DNA of 64,000 nucleotides from Benincasa hispida (GCF_009727055.1 NC_052349.1:42143665-42207664); one strand, 5' to 3'. Counted from the stretch's first letter, positions 23,411 to 35,738 are shown. Translations and numbers: made by a program. The notes: generated by a model not told the origin, from the letters alone.

Positions 23411-24290
23411 CCATGTTTCCAATTTAAATTTAGTAGAGCATAATTTTTTTTTTTTAAAAAAAAAAAAGTTCTAGAAGATGTTTGTTAGGTTGATTTGAAA
23501 ACAAAGAATTCTCCATATATCTCTATAATGATATGATATTGTTTACTTCGACCATAAACCTCCATGTCTTTGTTTTTTGTTTCACCTGGAAATACTTCAC
23601 TTCTAGCAAATGTGTAACTCTGGTTGTATTCCCAACCGGATACCTATATTTGGTAAGATAAGTAATTTAAAAATTGAAACCCAATTTAGAGCGTTTGGAT
23701 GGACTTAAGAAAAAAATGATTTTCAAAAAACTCACTTTTATTTAAACACTTTTGTTAAAAATTGATTAAAATATACTTGAAAAACTATTTTGAGTGGTTG
23801 TCAAACACTCTGTCTTCTTTTAAAATGACTTGTTTTAAATACTTGAAAATACTTTTTTAAAAATGATGTGTTATGATATATTTTTTTTTAGGCTCTTTCA
23901 AATATAGGAATATGAGTCAATTGATTTATAAATATAGAAAATTTTATTGTCTATCACTTTTCACCACGGATAGACAACGATATTTTACTATATTTAAAAA
24001 TATTTTTAGTAGTTTTCCTATATAAACATAAATCAAATATATTTATTAACAATTTTTAACAAAAACAAAAACATGACCAAAACAAATTGAATTATAAAAT
24101 ATTATTATATTAATAAAATAAAATAATATTGCTATGAGTAATATTAGAATAAATTGATATCATAGTAGAACCTAGGGTTATAGTTATTATAATTGAAATG
24201 ATATTAAAAGAGGTAAGTTGACTTTTCCTTAGAAGCTTCACCTATCAACTTATGAAAAAAAAAAAAAAAAAAAAAAACTATTCAATCTTG
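23411..24290. other. AT-rich spacer with a dispersed repeat (23690-23900) and poly(A) run
   Basis: 23690-23900 (GAGCGTTTGGATGGACTTAA and following) is similar to 14100-14295 in opposite orientation. A 23-base A-run lies at 24255-24277. Nothing coding is seen. Confidence 0.5.
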
Positions 24291-24291
24291 T

Positions 24292-24755
24292 ATGAATTTT
24301 AGCATCGATAAATGTAATAAATATACACAATTAGCATCTATATACTACATCTGGCAGGAACGTAATCGGCAGCTGCATGGAGGTCGACCGAGGTCGGTGT
24401 CTGCTCTGGTTCACCTTATGGCTCTACGGTTCGTGCTCGTGCTACTTCCTGACGGATTGACCTTATTGGTCTTATCTAGTGTGTGTACGGATGTTTTTTC
24501 CTTTTGAACTTCACATTGTTCTCTGTTTTGTTGTAGCTCATAGTTTGTTGGGTTTTGGATTCTTTTCTCTATTTTCTTCCGGGTGGTTTGCGAGTTTGCA
24601 TTTATGTGTTGGTTTTGTTCTGATCTTATCCTGTTGGCCTTGTTTTGTTTTGTTGTCCTGTCTTTACTCGTATTTTGTTGTTTTGATGCCTTGATCCCGG
24701 CCTGTGGAATCCTCTTGTTGTTATATAATAATATCACCTATTCTAAAAAAAATAT
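24292..24755 (+). mobile_element. LINE (non-LTR retrotransposon) 3' end, 5'-truncated
   Basis: The frame from 24292 reads LASIYYIWQERNRQLHGG, which matches the C-terminal zinc-binding RT-associated domain of plant L1-type elements (consensus around YHIWRERN-R). A GT/T-rich 3' UTR follows, ending with TATTCTAAAAAAAA at about 24738-24753, a short A-tail. Everything upstream (endonuclease, RT) is missing, as is common for LINE insertions. Long opposite-strand frames here are shadows. I could not identify the target duplication. Confidence 0.75.
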
Positions 24756-25751
24756 TATATACAAAAGACTGAACTTTTGTTATTTAATTCAATTATGTTT
24801 TTACACTTTAAAATTGTATTAAATAAATTAAAATAAACCCCAAAAGAAAGTTGCAACTAAATTAAATCAAATAAATTGAAACAAACAAACAAACCGTCGA
24901 ATTTGTATAATTTAATATTTATTTAATATCATGACATTAATAACATGGAATTAATAAATGATCAACAAAAAAACAAAAATGTTTAATTAGTATAGATCTC
25001 TCCTGATTTATCCACCATCAACTTATTTGATTGTTTGAAAAGTCTTTTTTAATGCTCATGGATTTTAAATATTTTAAATGTATTGGACATATAAAATAAT
25101 GCAAAACAATTAAGTAAATATACATATTGATGTGTTAAACAAATTAATGTACTTGCCGTAAAAACAGTAATAGAAGTTCCCAATATTTACCGAAAGTTTA
25201 AACGAAAATAGGTTAAATCATGCATAATATTCTAAACTTTAGAGGATATTTTATTTATACCTCTAAATTTTAAAATTGTTATTTTTATCTTTAACTTTTA
25301 AATTCATTTAAAAAAACGTGGGAGAGTTAATTTTCCTCTTATCGTAACGATATAATTGAAACCAATAATATCATATATATATACTTTCTAATTTATACAC
25401 ATTTATTGTCACATTAATTTTCATCGTCATTCATTTTAACTAAAAGTTTATATTTTAAAACAATTTCAACATTTAAGGGCATCATTCTTTAAAACAAGTT
25501 TCAATTTTTAAACTTAAAAAAAAAAAAAAAAATCAAAGTTTAATTGAAACATACTCCAAAATTTAGGATATTTTGTTATAATCTATAACGCCTCAGATCA
25601 CAAGTTTCATATTATGTATGTGGATATTAAATATTTTAGAATTAAATGTCAAAAGTTTAAATGTGTGGGACATTGTCAAAGCGATCATAGCGTATATATG
25701 AATGCATAAGCGATAAATCTCTAAATATTTTGTACATTAAAAAAGTGTGTG
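24756..25751. other. AT-rich spacer
   Basis: No conserved coding frame. 25210-25580 has weak self-complementarity (TTTAGAGGATATTTT on the left, ATTTAGGATATTTTG on the right) that may be a decayed foldback element. Confidence 0.4.
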
Positions 25752-26457
25752 AAATATTAAGGGCCTATTTGGTTCGCAATTCAACATATTCATTGAGTCC
25801 AGCAAATTATGTTTGAAGACAATCCGAATTATATTTTTGACAATTGTTTTAGAATTCTGTGATCCAAACAGTATAAATTCTAAAAACAACAATTTAATGT
25901 TTTCATTATATCCAAAATTTGAATTCTAAAATTTAAAATACAGAATCATATTAAATAAAGATTAAAAACATTTAGAAATATAATATGTCATGTTATAAAC
26001 TCAATTCATTTTTTAAAAATTAAAATATGTATTATATAGTGTATAATAAATTAAATTAGGTTAAATTCCAAATTTGGTCGATAAAGTTTAAACTATGGGA
26101 TAAATACTAATTATAACCCATAGTACTTAAATTTTAATTTCCTCCAAACCATAGGGACCAAAATTTGAATTTATTCTATAAATTATAGGGAAATTTTTAT
26201 AAATTATATAATATTACACAATAATAATTATACAATTTTTTACATAAACATGTTTATAAATAAATTAATAATAATTTATTGTCAACTACTATTTAGTGGA
26301 AAACTACATCTAGTTTATGATTATTTAAATTAGAATTAATTTTTAAATTCTGCTACCAAACACATATCTGAAAACATGAAATACAACTCTATTTTCGTTA
26401 ATCATTATTTTTAATTTTTTGTTTTTAGATTCTCTACAAAATAGACCCTAAATATTT
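25752..26457. mobile_element. hAT-like MITE, 690 bp, with 8-bp target duplication
   Basis: The element (25760-26449) begins AGGGCCTATTTGG and ends AAAATAGACCCT, giving 11-bp inverted termini with one mismatch. It is flanked by AAATATTA (25752-25759) and AAATATTT (26450-26457), an 8-bp duplication with one mismatch. An 8-bp duplication and AGGGCC-type termini fit the hAT superfamily. The inside is AT-rich with no transposase, so it would be non-autonomous. Confidence 0.65.
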
Positions 26458-28065
26458 ATGATCCGAATATATATACACATATATTTTATAGAGATATAAA
26501 ATAATTAATGTTTGAAAATCAAATAATCGGTTTGTTTTACTATTTTTTGTAACGAGAATTCTATTTAATGTTTAAATAAATTAATAACTGTAAATAGGTG
26601 AAGTGAATGTGATCATAAATTAAAATTAATGTCATTTAATATATGGTTATATTAACTAATTGATCGACTATTTAATCAATAAATAAATAAATATATGTTT
26701 AGATTAAGACATTAATTAATTAAAAGTGATACGGAAACTTAAATCATTCAATTTAATAAAAAATTTATACCAAAAACTCAATTTAATTAAAAACTTATTA
26801 AATAGGTACATAATTATTTAAATTTTATTAAGTCTAAATTAAATATTGACATCAATACTTTAAAAAAATCATTATTAATAATTATTTAAAAATATGTAAT
26901 ATTTGTTTAAAGAAAAATATATAACACAAGTGCTCTCTCAAAACTCATAAAACAATCAACTTAGAAAAGAAAATGATAAACTTTGAAAATAGTTATAGTA
27001 ATATTTGGTCCTGTAAATTTAAACCTCCAATCTCAATAATATGAGTATCAATCCATTATTAAGTAGATATTTAACCTACAAATGAGTTTTAACCTATAGA
27101 AGTTATGCATCTATATAATTATCATATTTATAGTATGATTGATTTTTTAAATATTTATAAGTGGAAAAAAGCATTTATAAATCGTTAAAATGTCAATCCA
27201 AATGGGTCATAAATTAATGCTTCCTTTAACCATATTTGGATCTCTAATATTTATGTATTTGAAATGGATCTCTAATACTTATGTACTTCTAAAAATTGCT
27301 CTAATTACTAATGTCAATTTACACTTTCAATTGAAAATAGAATCTAGGCTTTTTTATTTTAAAAAATATATATAAATTATTACCGCTTAGAATCAAAATT
27401 TGAATAAATATATTCCTTTAAAAAATAGCCTTCGTCTATTTTCTTAGTTCATGGGAGAGATATAAATATTTGATTTCTTGATAATATTATATAATTTAGG
27501 TTAATTTAATTATGCTCACATTCGTCAATACTCATATTTTTTTAATTATTATTTTTTTATTAATTATATTTTTGCCAATATGTTGTTATATTTCAAATTG
27601 AAATCAAATTCATAAATTAATTTTTAGACCAATTTGATATATTTTTTTGTATTTTTTACTTAAATATTTAAAATAAATGAGAAAAATAATAACATATTTT
27701 GATGATTAATCATAGATGGTAAATCACTCTATATTTCAAAACAAGGATATATAATGATTTGTTAAATAAATCTTGCTACGTCGAACATATATATGAATGT
27801 ACTAAAAACCACGAGTGATGTGATTCGAATTCTCCTACCTTCAACTACATTAAAAAAAAAAAAATCACAAATTTCATCAAAGTTCTATCAATCATTTTAT
27901 CTCTAAAATCTTATTAATTTTGTACCATTTCCATATTTTATGAGTTATTAAAAACACATGAATACTTTTTCACAGAATATATTTTTAAAAAACTAATTTG
28001 ATTGAAAAATGAATGTAAAAAAAAAAATGTATTTATTTAATTTAGTTTTAGTAAAATAAGCAAGT
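26458..28065. other. AT-rich spacer
   Basis: Very AT-rich sequence with no gene, recognised repeat or RNA. Scattered short ORFs have low-complexity composition. Confidence 0.55.
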
Positions 28066-28335
28066 GGTGGATGGAGCAGGAAAAGGAAGGACACGTGGCA
28101 GAAAAATGGAAGAAGAAGAAAGAAATGTGCCGTTCATGCAGGGGATGTTTCCAGAAAGGTGAAAGTAGAGCGCGTGGAGCTGACGCTCCCAGATTATCGT
28201 GGAAAAACGTCATCTTAATTGGGCTCCTGGTTTTTGGGAAGTCCAGTTTTGAATACCATTTCCGGTTTTTAGTTTCCGGTTTCCGGTTTTGCTTTGTGAC
28301 TATGGGCGCCTCCCTTACCCTAACCTTACCCAACT
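28066..28335. other. GC-richer island with G-box, no convincing gene
   Basis: The island starts near GGACACGTGGC (28089-28099, a G-box/ABRE-like core), includes GTGGAGCTGACGCTCCCAG and repeated TTTCCGGTTTT words, and ends CCCTAACCTTACCC. Open frames of about 90 codons cover both strands here, but neither shows a domain, and overlap on both strands argues for base composition rather than coding. It could be an old promoter or a repeat. Its words overlap partly with 20880-21260. Confidence 0.35.
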
Positions 28336-28912
28336 AACAGTACCAACTATTTTTATTCAACTAATCTCTCATTTATATTTTACTCCTTTTTTCCTTTTTA
28401 ATTATTATATTTATTATTTATTTGTTTTAAAATTATTTAGCCTTCTTCTCCATTCAATACCAATCATTCATATGTGTCAATTTTGGCCACTTCATTTAAA
28501 ATGATAAAAGGGAAAAAAAAAGACATTTCCATCTATAAGGGTGAATATTGTTATCTAAGTACGACTTAAGTTTAATAATCAATAAATGAGTCGAGGACAA
28601 TACCTCAATAAAAATTATTAGGTAAAAAGATTAATTTAAAATCACGTCATTTTCGATAAACGTAATCAATTAATCGTAATATAAAAAGTGGAATTCATTT
28701 AAATACGTTTTAAAAAATTAATTAATAATATTATGTAAATTATGAATAATAAAAATCTATTATGATTGAACAATTTTAATTATGGCGTAATATGGTCAAG
28801 TAAAAATTAAGACCGTCGATGAGGATTGAGTTTAATGGATTTAGAGTATTTTACAAATGTTTTGAGATGCAACCAATTACATAAGAAAACAATTAATTAT
28901 ATAAAATTAAAT

Positions 28913-28913
28913 G

Positions 28914-28941
<28 letters not shown>
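28913..28941. repeat. (TA)n microsatellite
   Basis: About fourteen TA units in a row. Confidence 0.9.
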
Positions 28942-28944
<3 letters not shown>

Positions 28945-30038
28945 TACCTTTCATCGTGTTGAAAGAAATGATGTATAAAAAACTTAATATTAACAAGCTT
29001 ATTACAATTCAACTGGATACAAAGAATCATAGTATAAACACGTAGACATTGTAGACAACAAGAATTTTTAAAAGTAAGTGACATAGAATAAAAATACTAT
29101 GGAGAGTGAAAAAATCATGATATTTATTGTCAAAATATCATTAAATTCATGGTACCGATAGAGATATGAGGAGAGTAACATCTTTTTTCTCAAACATTCA
29201 CGAAATATTGCCAATATGACATCTTTACAAAAATATGGAAATACTGTCAAACTATCGTGGATAAGTTGCTAAAATATCATGGATATATCTCCCAAATATA
29301 GCAGATATATATAGTCCAAGTATCACTAGATTTAATTTTCAATTTTCAGCATTTTCAATTTCTAACTGTTTCGAATTTCCAAATTTAACTTTTTTTCATC
29401 CTAACTTCAATAAAAAATCTTCATTTCCAAGATTGAATTTGGAAAAAAAAAAAAAAAAAAGCACTTTTTGAAATTATTTGAGTTTTACTTCATTTCCAAT
29501 CTAAAACTTTAATTTTCAAGAAATAAAATTTGAAAGAAAAACCCATATTTTATGTGTTAATATCATCTAAATCCTTTCTATTGAATTTTCACTTTATTTT
29601 ATCTCAAAATTTAATTGGTATGAATTTTGCTTTTTTTTTTTTTCTTTTTATCATACAAAACTTTCATTTTCAAAAAATAAAATATAAAAAAAGAACCTAT
29701 ATTTAACTTCATTTAATTTTTTTCCCATTGAAATTTTACTTCATTTCAACTCAAACTTGAATTGAAGTGAGTGTTTTGCTTCTTTTCATACTTTTCTACT
29801 CATATAATATGAAGTTGAAAATAAGATATATGCAAGGTGAAGCAAACTAAGTCGAGGAAACTAGTGACTATTTGGATTTGCTTGAGATTTTGGTTGAGCT
29901 AAGTGATAAAGAAAATTTTCCAATCTATATATAGGTTAGGCCTGCACATCTCGACAGTACTCAAGGCAATCTGATCATGGTCATAGAGTTGGACTAAGAA
30001 TTGGAGCAATAGGAAAGCATTTCATCAGTAGAAGATCC

Positions 30039-30227
30039 ATGAATGATGATGCTCAAGTTGATATAGATTCACTTATCTTAAATATGGAGGGAATGAGTTT
30101 GGATAGTCAATATGGAAATGAACAATATGCCTATAACAACCGTAGTTGTGATTATTGCAATGGTAACTATAGACAGTCGAGTGACTACAATTCTTATGGT
30201 TATAGTGATTTGACTAGTGGGAGATAG
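30039..30227 (+). CDS. Unidentified small ORF, 62 aa, Asn/Tyr/Ser-rich tail
   Basis: The frame starts MNDDAQVDIDSLILNMEGMS and continues into a tail rich in Tyr, Asn, Ser and Gly (YGNEQYAYNNRSCDYCNGNY), ending at TAG. Composition is more protein-like than in the surrounding spacer, and codons are not simple-sequence derived. I do not recognise a family with confidence. It vaguely recalls low-complexity C-termini of plant hAT-type transposases, which is a guess. Upstream sequence in the same neighbourhood has stops, so it may be the end of a decayed transposase rather than a gene. Confidence 0.25.
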   Translation: MNDDAQVDIDSLILNMEGMSLDSQYGNEQYAYNNRSCDYCNGNYRQSSDYNSYGYSDLTSGR

Positions 30228-30604
30228 ATAAAGATTTGGATTGAATACAAAGATGCAACGAAAATGATAGATCCTCGTCAATTAGGCTTGCAAAGTCCTC
30301 TTTTTATTGCCTAAGTTTACCTCTCCAAGTAATTAGAAGATTTCATGGATGGTTTCTCTACCTCTAACGGACATAGGCATAACAGATCAATCTATACACA
30401 TGGATCAAAACATCTATATTTTATCTACATTCTTTAGAGCATCCTCATTTAGATATAACATGGTTTGATCGAAGGTGTCCTCCTATTAGTATTATTGTGA
30501 CCGAGATGTAAGTTTTAACTTCATGATTATACAATAAAATCCTAACATTGTATAAAACAATAAATGTCAAGATCTTTGAACTAGATGATTTTCACAAACA
30601 ATAT

Positions 30605-30927
30605 AAGTTAGAACAACATACTTTGATCCATGATACTGATTTAGTAAGGCATTGAGTTTCTCTCTCTTGGCCTTCCTTTATAACTTAATTAGGTTTCCTG
30701 ATGAGGAGAAAAGGCCAAGAGAGGAGCAATCCTAGGGTTTTATCTTTATATAGACACCTCCCATCAAGGATTTATAAATTAGAAAATTATTTTTAATTAT
30801 CTCTTACTTAATTTAGGAATTATCTTTTACTTAATTGACCTAATAAAATAATAGGCTTAAAAGATAAAATAGTAGATAATGCACATGGGTCAAATTAATG
30901 ATAATATTAAATTTAAATAAAATCTAA
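30605..30927 (-). mobile_element. Copia-2 (minus) 3' LTR, main part
   Basis: The sequence is collinear with 35310-35355 plus 38579-38860 (for example TTAGGAATTATCTTTTAC and CCTAATAAAATAATAGG-type words), with the two copies diverged by substitutions and a few indels. Its minus-strand start TGTTAGA is at 33174, displaced by the 30928-33162 insertion. A TATA-like TATATAAAGATAAAA lies on the minus strand near 30740-30760. Left limit is uncertain; homology to the other LTR fades at about 30605. Confidence 0.7.
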
Positions 30928-33162
30928 GGTTGACAAGAGAAATAACAAAATTTAAAGTTTCATTTAAAAAAATGGCAAAAAGGTTTCAACATTGTAAAAA
31001 TAGCAAAACGAATTTAAATATAGAAAATAAAAATAGGTAAATGACCAAACTACCCCAAAGACTAACAAATTGAGTACAAATAGACAATGCTTAAAAAAAC
31101 TCAAAAACTACAATTACACTCCATCTAAACTTCTAGAAGCAAAAAAATTACAATCTCAACCAAAAACTAAAAAACTCATCAATATAGGTCTCACTGAGAA
31201 ACAATTGGTGGCTGCTTCTTCAATGGACGACCACGATGGTATGTTTGTGGTGTGATGGTCACCGCTGGTGGCATGCGGCTGCTTAGAGAACAAGTCGATA
31301 ATGAGCAAAACAAGATTTGACAGTCATGCAAACCAAAATGTAGCAGAGAGGGTGATGGTGAGAGAAGAAATAATGGAAGGTTCTAAAGAAGGTGACCTAA
31401 GATGCGACGTGGTGAGGAGGATATGCTAGCATAGATTTTAAAGGAGAGTTTGTAAAGATGTTATGACTACAAACTTGTTGCAAATGGGAAATAGGAAAGA
31501 GAGAAATAAAAGGATGGGATAAGAGGGAGGTAAAGTAGAATGAGTATTTTTTTAAAAAATATATATATTTTTAAATATGTAGGGAAGAAAGTGCTTAATT
31601 TTATTTCCACAAAAATTATAATATATTGAAACTTTGGAAATAAGGGTTAGTGTTTTTTTTTTAAATGAAACAATATAAAAAAAAATCTTATCAAAATAAT
31701 AAATAGATATATAAATGGTAATAATATACACATACAAAATTAATATAATAACAAAATATATAAACAAATAATAAAAAAAAGATAAAACATAATTGATAAG
31801 AAAAGATAGATTCAAATAGATATTGTTGGAGAAAAATTAGGAAAATCTATAATTTAAATCTAGAAACACAAAAAATGAAGATTAAAATCGCATAATTTCA
31901 TATTACAATTACATTGTATGTGTAAGTGTAGATTAGTTAATCTCGTAACTTCATATTACAATTACATCTGTAAATGTATATTAGTTAATTTTCAAAACCC
32001 ATTAAGGGAAAACTGGAAATACGTTTAACTTTATATTACATTTTGAAGTTGATAACAACATGTTTAAACTAATAAAAATAAGATTTAGATAAAGTTAAAT
32101 CTGGTAACAAAAAGTTAAACCAATTGAAAAATAGTTAGATAAACCAAAATTGATAATAATATGCTCAGCAAATTGAAGAGAAGGTTCTGTTTCTAGTGAA
32201 TTATTATTCAAATGTATAGTGTATTTGCAAGATTCACAGGTACATTAGAAAATAGTCAACCACCACACAAAAATCATAACTCCAATTCTCTGGCGTTCCC
32301 TGCAACCGTGAAATTTTCGATTTATTGTAGTGTCTAACTTTGATTCTCTCCGATGGACAAGATTTCATCTTCTTTGGCTGAAAAACAAAGAAAGTTGAAT
32401 ATAATAATGAAACAAAAGAAGATTGAATCATCATACAATAACAAATGAAGAGGAAAAGAGGAAAATCGATAAATCGATGGAAAGAGGAAAAGAGGAAAAA
32501 GAGGAAAAGAGAAGTCTAACCAGTAGTTGTAAAGCCATAGCAAAAACAATAGCTTGTGAAAAAAATTATAAGAAAACCTAAATCGATAACTTTGTGTGAA
32601 TAACAAAAGTGATGGTCTTTTTTTTTACGATAGTGATAGATATATTTTTTTCCCAAATGGTTAAAATAATATAAAAATTCAATAATATAAAAAAAAATTA
32701 AACCTTCAAGGATATGAGAAATATTCAGCTAATTTATTAAGAATATGTATAAAATTATGAAAAACAATTCGAAGATTAGAATAAATTTGAAATTTGATCA
32801 TTTATGAAAATTTAAAATATAAAATTTGGTAGAAAAATCTAGACATTTAATTAAAGTAAGATTAATTCGAAAAGTAGTTAAACAGAATCTAAATAAATAA
32901 TAAAATATGTAGATTACGTGTATTTGTAATTTCATCAATAATAACCCTGTATACAGAACTCGATCTTGATTATGATTCTACACTTACCATGTATTTGTAG
33001 TTTTATCAATAATAACAGTTACGAACCAAACAAGGGCAAATTAGATATTTAGAAATTTGTGGTCATGTGCATTTTACATGAGTTGTCATAAATCTTATTA
33101 TTGGTTGATTTTGCTATTTTTCAGAACGAAACCCTAAAATTTTTCCTACTCTCCAATTCCCC
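30928..33162. mobile_element. Mutator-like (MULE) insertion, 2.2 kb, 10-bp target duplication
   Basis: TAAAATCTAA occurs at both flanks (30918-30927 and 33163-33172), a 10-bp duplication, and one copy must be native LTR sequence since the other LTR has AAACTCTAACA at this site. The two ends are imperfect inverted repeats of about 50 bp: left GGTTGACAAGAG...ATGGCAAAA, right in reverse complement GGGAATTGGAGAG...ATAGCAAAA. A 9-10 bp duplication and long inverted ends fit Mutator-like elements. No transposase is seen inside. A small minus ORF (32234-32606) and AT-rich runs have no recognised domain. Confidence 0.72.
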
Positions 33163-33174
33163 TAAAATCTAACA
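33163..33174 (-). mobile_element. Copia-2 3' LTR terminus (start of the LTR on the minus strand)
   Basis: On the minus strand TGTTAGATTTTA begins here, separated from the rest of its LTR by the Mutator-like insertion. It corresponds to TGTTAGAGTTTA at 38860-38849 in the other LTR. Confidence 0.75.
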
Positions 33175-33188
33175 TTCTTCCACTTGGC
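33175..33188 (-). promoter_or_regulatory. Polypurine tract of Copia-2
   Basis: The minus strand reads GGCCAAGTGGAAGAA directly before the TGTTAGA LTR start. This is the same type of tract as in the other Copia elements here and confirms minus orientation. Confidence 0.75.
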
Positions 33189-33569
33189 CCATTTGACAAT
33201 ATTTGCTATATAAGTTCATAAACATAACGCGTGGAGAAGAATTAAAAAAAAAAAATTATCTTCATATCATGAAATCAATGTCAAGTCAAAGAAACTACTA
33301 AATGATCTTGGTGGTCACATATCATTGCATTAACATACTCCTTTCCATGTATAACAGAAATAGTTCTTCATCTAACATGATCTAATAATAAAGATAATCA
33401 ATAACGGTCTAACAATAAGTGTCGTTATCAAGGACATTGTCTTGTTTGATTTACGTAATTCATTTATGTATATACCAATCATAAGAAACCATATCGTAAG
33501 ATAAAATCAGAAACAATGAATACATGAGTTCAAAGTGTCAAACAACATAATCATAATATCAATCATGGT

Positions 33570-35310
33570 ATCCATTAATGCCTGTAAGTTTGACATGTTC
33601 ATTGAATGTCTTTGGTGACAATCCTTTAGTAATTGGATCCACAATCATAAAATTAGTGTTAATGTGTTCAATTGACACCCTTTGTTTCCGAATTTCTTCT
33701 TTAAGGACAATATTTTAATTCTATTTATTTAGCACCTTTTTAATACTTTTTACTTTTTAAAAGAAGATTGTTGCAGAATTATCATAATAAATTTTCAGTG
33801 GCTTGACAATACTGTCAGCAATTCTAAGTCCTGAAATAAAGTTTTGTAGCTATAAACAATTAACTGTAGCCTCAAAGCATGCTACAAATTCAATTTTCAT
33901 AGTGGATGCAACGATGATAAACTGCTTCGCATTCTTCCATTAAATTGTTCCTCCACATAATAGGAACAAATAGGAAAATGTGGATTTTCATATATCCACA
34001 TATCCAAAAAAAATCTAAATCTGAAAATTCGATCACCTCAAGATGATCAAATCTTCTGTAAGTAAGCATAAAATCCTTCGTTCCTTGTAGATAGACACCT
34101 TAACACTTTCTTTGCAACCCAACAATCCATTTCTAGATTACTTTGATATTTGTTCAACATATCGAGATAGCAAAATTGATATCTAGTCTAGTACAAGTTT
34201 GTGCATACATTAAGCTTCTGACAATAGAAGTATAAGGAATGGTTTCCATTTGATTTCGTTCCAATTCATTCTTTGGATATTGCATGAGACTAAACTACTG
34301 GAACTATTCTCGAAGAGCATTATCCATCTTAAATCTCTCTAAAACTTTATCAATATATTCTTTTGAGACAATCGTAATAATCTATTGCTCAATCACAGAA
34401 TATTTCAATTCCTATCACGTAAGATGCTTCTTCCATATCTTTCATTTCAAAGTTTTAAAGAGAAATTCTTTGGTTTGACATAATAAACCAAAGTCAATAA
34501 TAGACAGTGTGTCATCAACATACAGAATAAGAATTATAAACCCTCTCCCACTAATGTTTAGATATATACATTGATCAATGATATTTTCTTTAAATCCAAA
34601 AGATGTGATAGTATCATTATTAAACTTCAGATACCATTGTCAGGAAGCTTATTTAAGTCCACATATTGACCTCTTTAGCTTACACACCATATGTTCATTT
34701 CCTTCAACCATAAAATCTTCTGGTTGATCCATGAAAACTTATTTATCTAATTCTCATTTAGAAAAACAGTTTTCACATCCATATGATGAATCTCTAAGTC
34801 ACAATGAACAACGAAAGCCATAATAATTCTTAATGAATCTTTTCAGAGAATGGAGAAAAAGTCTCTCTATAGTCAATACCATATTCCTAAATACAACCTT
34901 TGGTACCGACTCTAGCCTTTTATAGTTCTATACTGTCATTTGAGTCATGTCTGGTCTTAGAGACTCATTTATACCATACTTTTTTACTTCCTGTAGGCAA
35001 TTGTACAAGGTCCCAAACCTCATTGTAACCCGTTGATTTTAACTTTTCTTTCATGGCATCTAACGATTTGGTAAAAGTATCACTTCTAGCGGCTTTTGAA
35101 GACGAAACTAGATCATTATCAATACTTAAGTCAAATTCTGACTCATGCAAATAAACTACATAATCATTAGAAATAGCCAATCTTCTTTGTCTTACAGATC
35201 TTCTTAATTCTATTTTTTGTGGATCCTCAATTATAGGTTGATTCATTATAATATCATTATGTGGTATTTGATCATTAATTTTTTCTTCTTGTGGGTAGTT
35301 AACAAAGTCA
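33570..35310 (-). pseudogene. Copia-2 RT and RNase H remnant; gag, protease and integrase missing
   Basis: On the minus strand the sequence enters at the integrase C-terminus/RT linker (ELRRSVRQRRLAISNDYVVY at about 35205-35150, then a degenerate WDLVQLPTGSKKVWYK block at 35010-34968). RT continues in broken frames to YVDD at 34522-34511, and ends in RNase H with HINTNFMIVDPITKGLSPKT near 33655-33595. Multiple stops and frameshifts are present. The coding sequence abuts LTR sequence at about 35310, with no leader, gag, protease or integrase core between, so more than 2 kb was deleted. Confidence 0.8.
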
Positions 35311-35355
35311 ACAACTACCTTGATCTATGATATTGATCTAGTAAGGGATTGAGCT
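35311..35355 (-). mobile_element. Copia-2 5' LTR, inner fragment
   Basis: TTGATCTATGATATTGATCT and GTAAGGGATTGAG match 30620-30655 in the other LTR. The LTR resumes at 38579 after the inserted Ty3 element. The expected primer-binding site is absent because the internal deletion reaches the LTR edge. Confidence 0.7.
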
Positions 35356-35658
35356 TGTAGCATCCCGAGTTTTTCATAATTCAAATTTTGTATTTTCGTA
35401 AAATTTGAGGACAATTTTGTTAATTTTTGAAATTCAGATTTGTTTAAAGGAAAGATTTGGATCTATGTCTCATTAATTTAATTTTAAGTAATTTAATTTA
35501 AGTTAATATCGAGAATGGAATTTAAATCTGAAGAAAATTGTTTTGATTTTTGGAATTTGAAGAGAAAAAAGAAAGAGTTTTAAGAATATATATAAATTCA
35601 CATATATATATATATGGAAGAAAATGATAAGATAAAAATAATTTAGTATAAAATAAAG

Positions 35659-35738
35659 AAAGTTTTATTTGTTTATTTATTTAATTGATTATTTTATTAA
35701 AGTTTTATTTGTTTATTTATTTAATTGATTATTTTATC
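35659..35738. repeat. Perfect 40-bp tandem duplication
   Basis: AGTTTTATTTGTTTATTTAT and its continuation recur exactly 40 bases later (35661 and 35701). Perfect identity suggests a recent slippage or an assembly duplication. Confidence 0.9.

Larger units (their letters stand above)
28336..30604. other. AT-rich spacer with microsatellite and weak tandem repeats
   Basis: It holds a (TA)n run at 28913-28941 and an imperfect repeat of about 150 bp (copies near 29490-29640 and 29641-29790 sharing AAAACTTTMATTTTCAARAAATAAAAT-type words and a TTTTGCTT block). A small Asn/Tyr-rich ORF is listed separately. No other gene seen. Confidence 0.5.

Noticed and set aside
24411..24737. 108-codon minus ORF rich in Gln/Asn/Lys
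   Set aside because: It is antisense to the LINE 3' end, whose plus-strand frame has a recognised domain.
25210..25580. Third foldback element
   Set aside because: The arms match only in short AT-rich words; too weak to call.
28310..28332. CCCTAACCTTACCC as a telomeric repeat
   Set aside because: Plant telomere repeat is CCCTAAA in long runs; here there is one partial match.
28037..28337. Overlapping 88-98 codon ORFs on both strands
   Set aside because: Both strands are open because of base composition; neither has a start context or domain that favours it.
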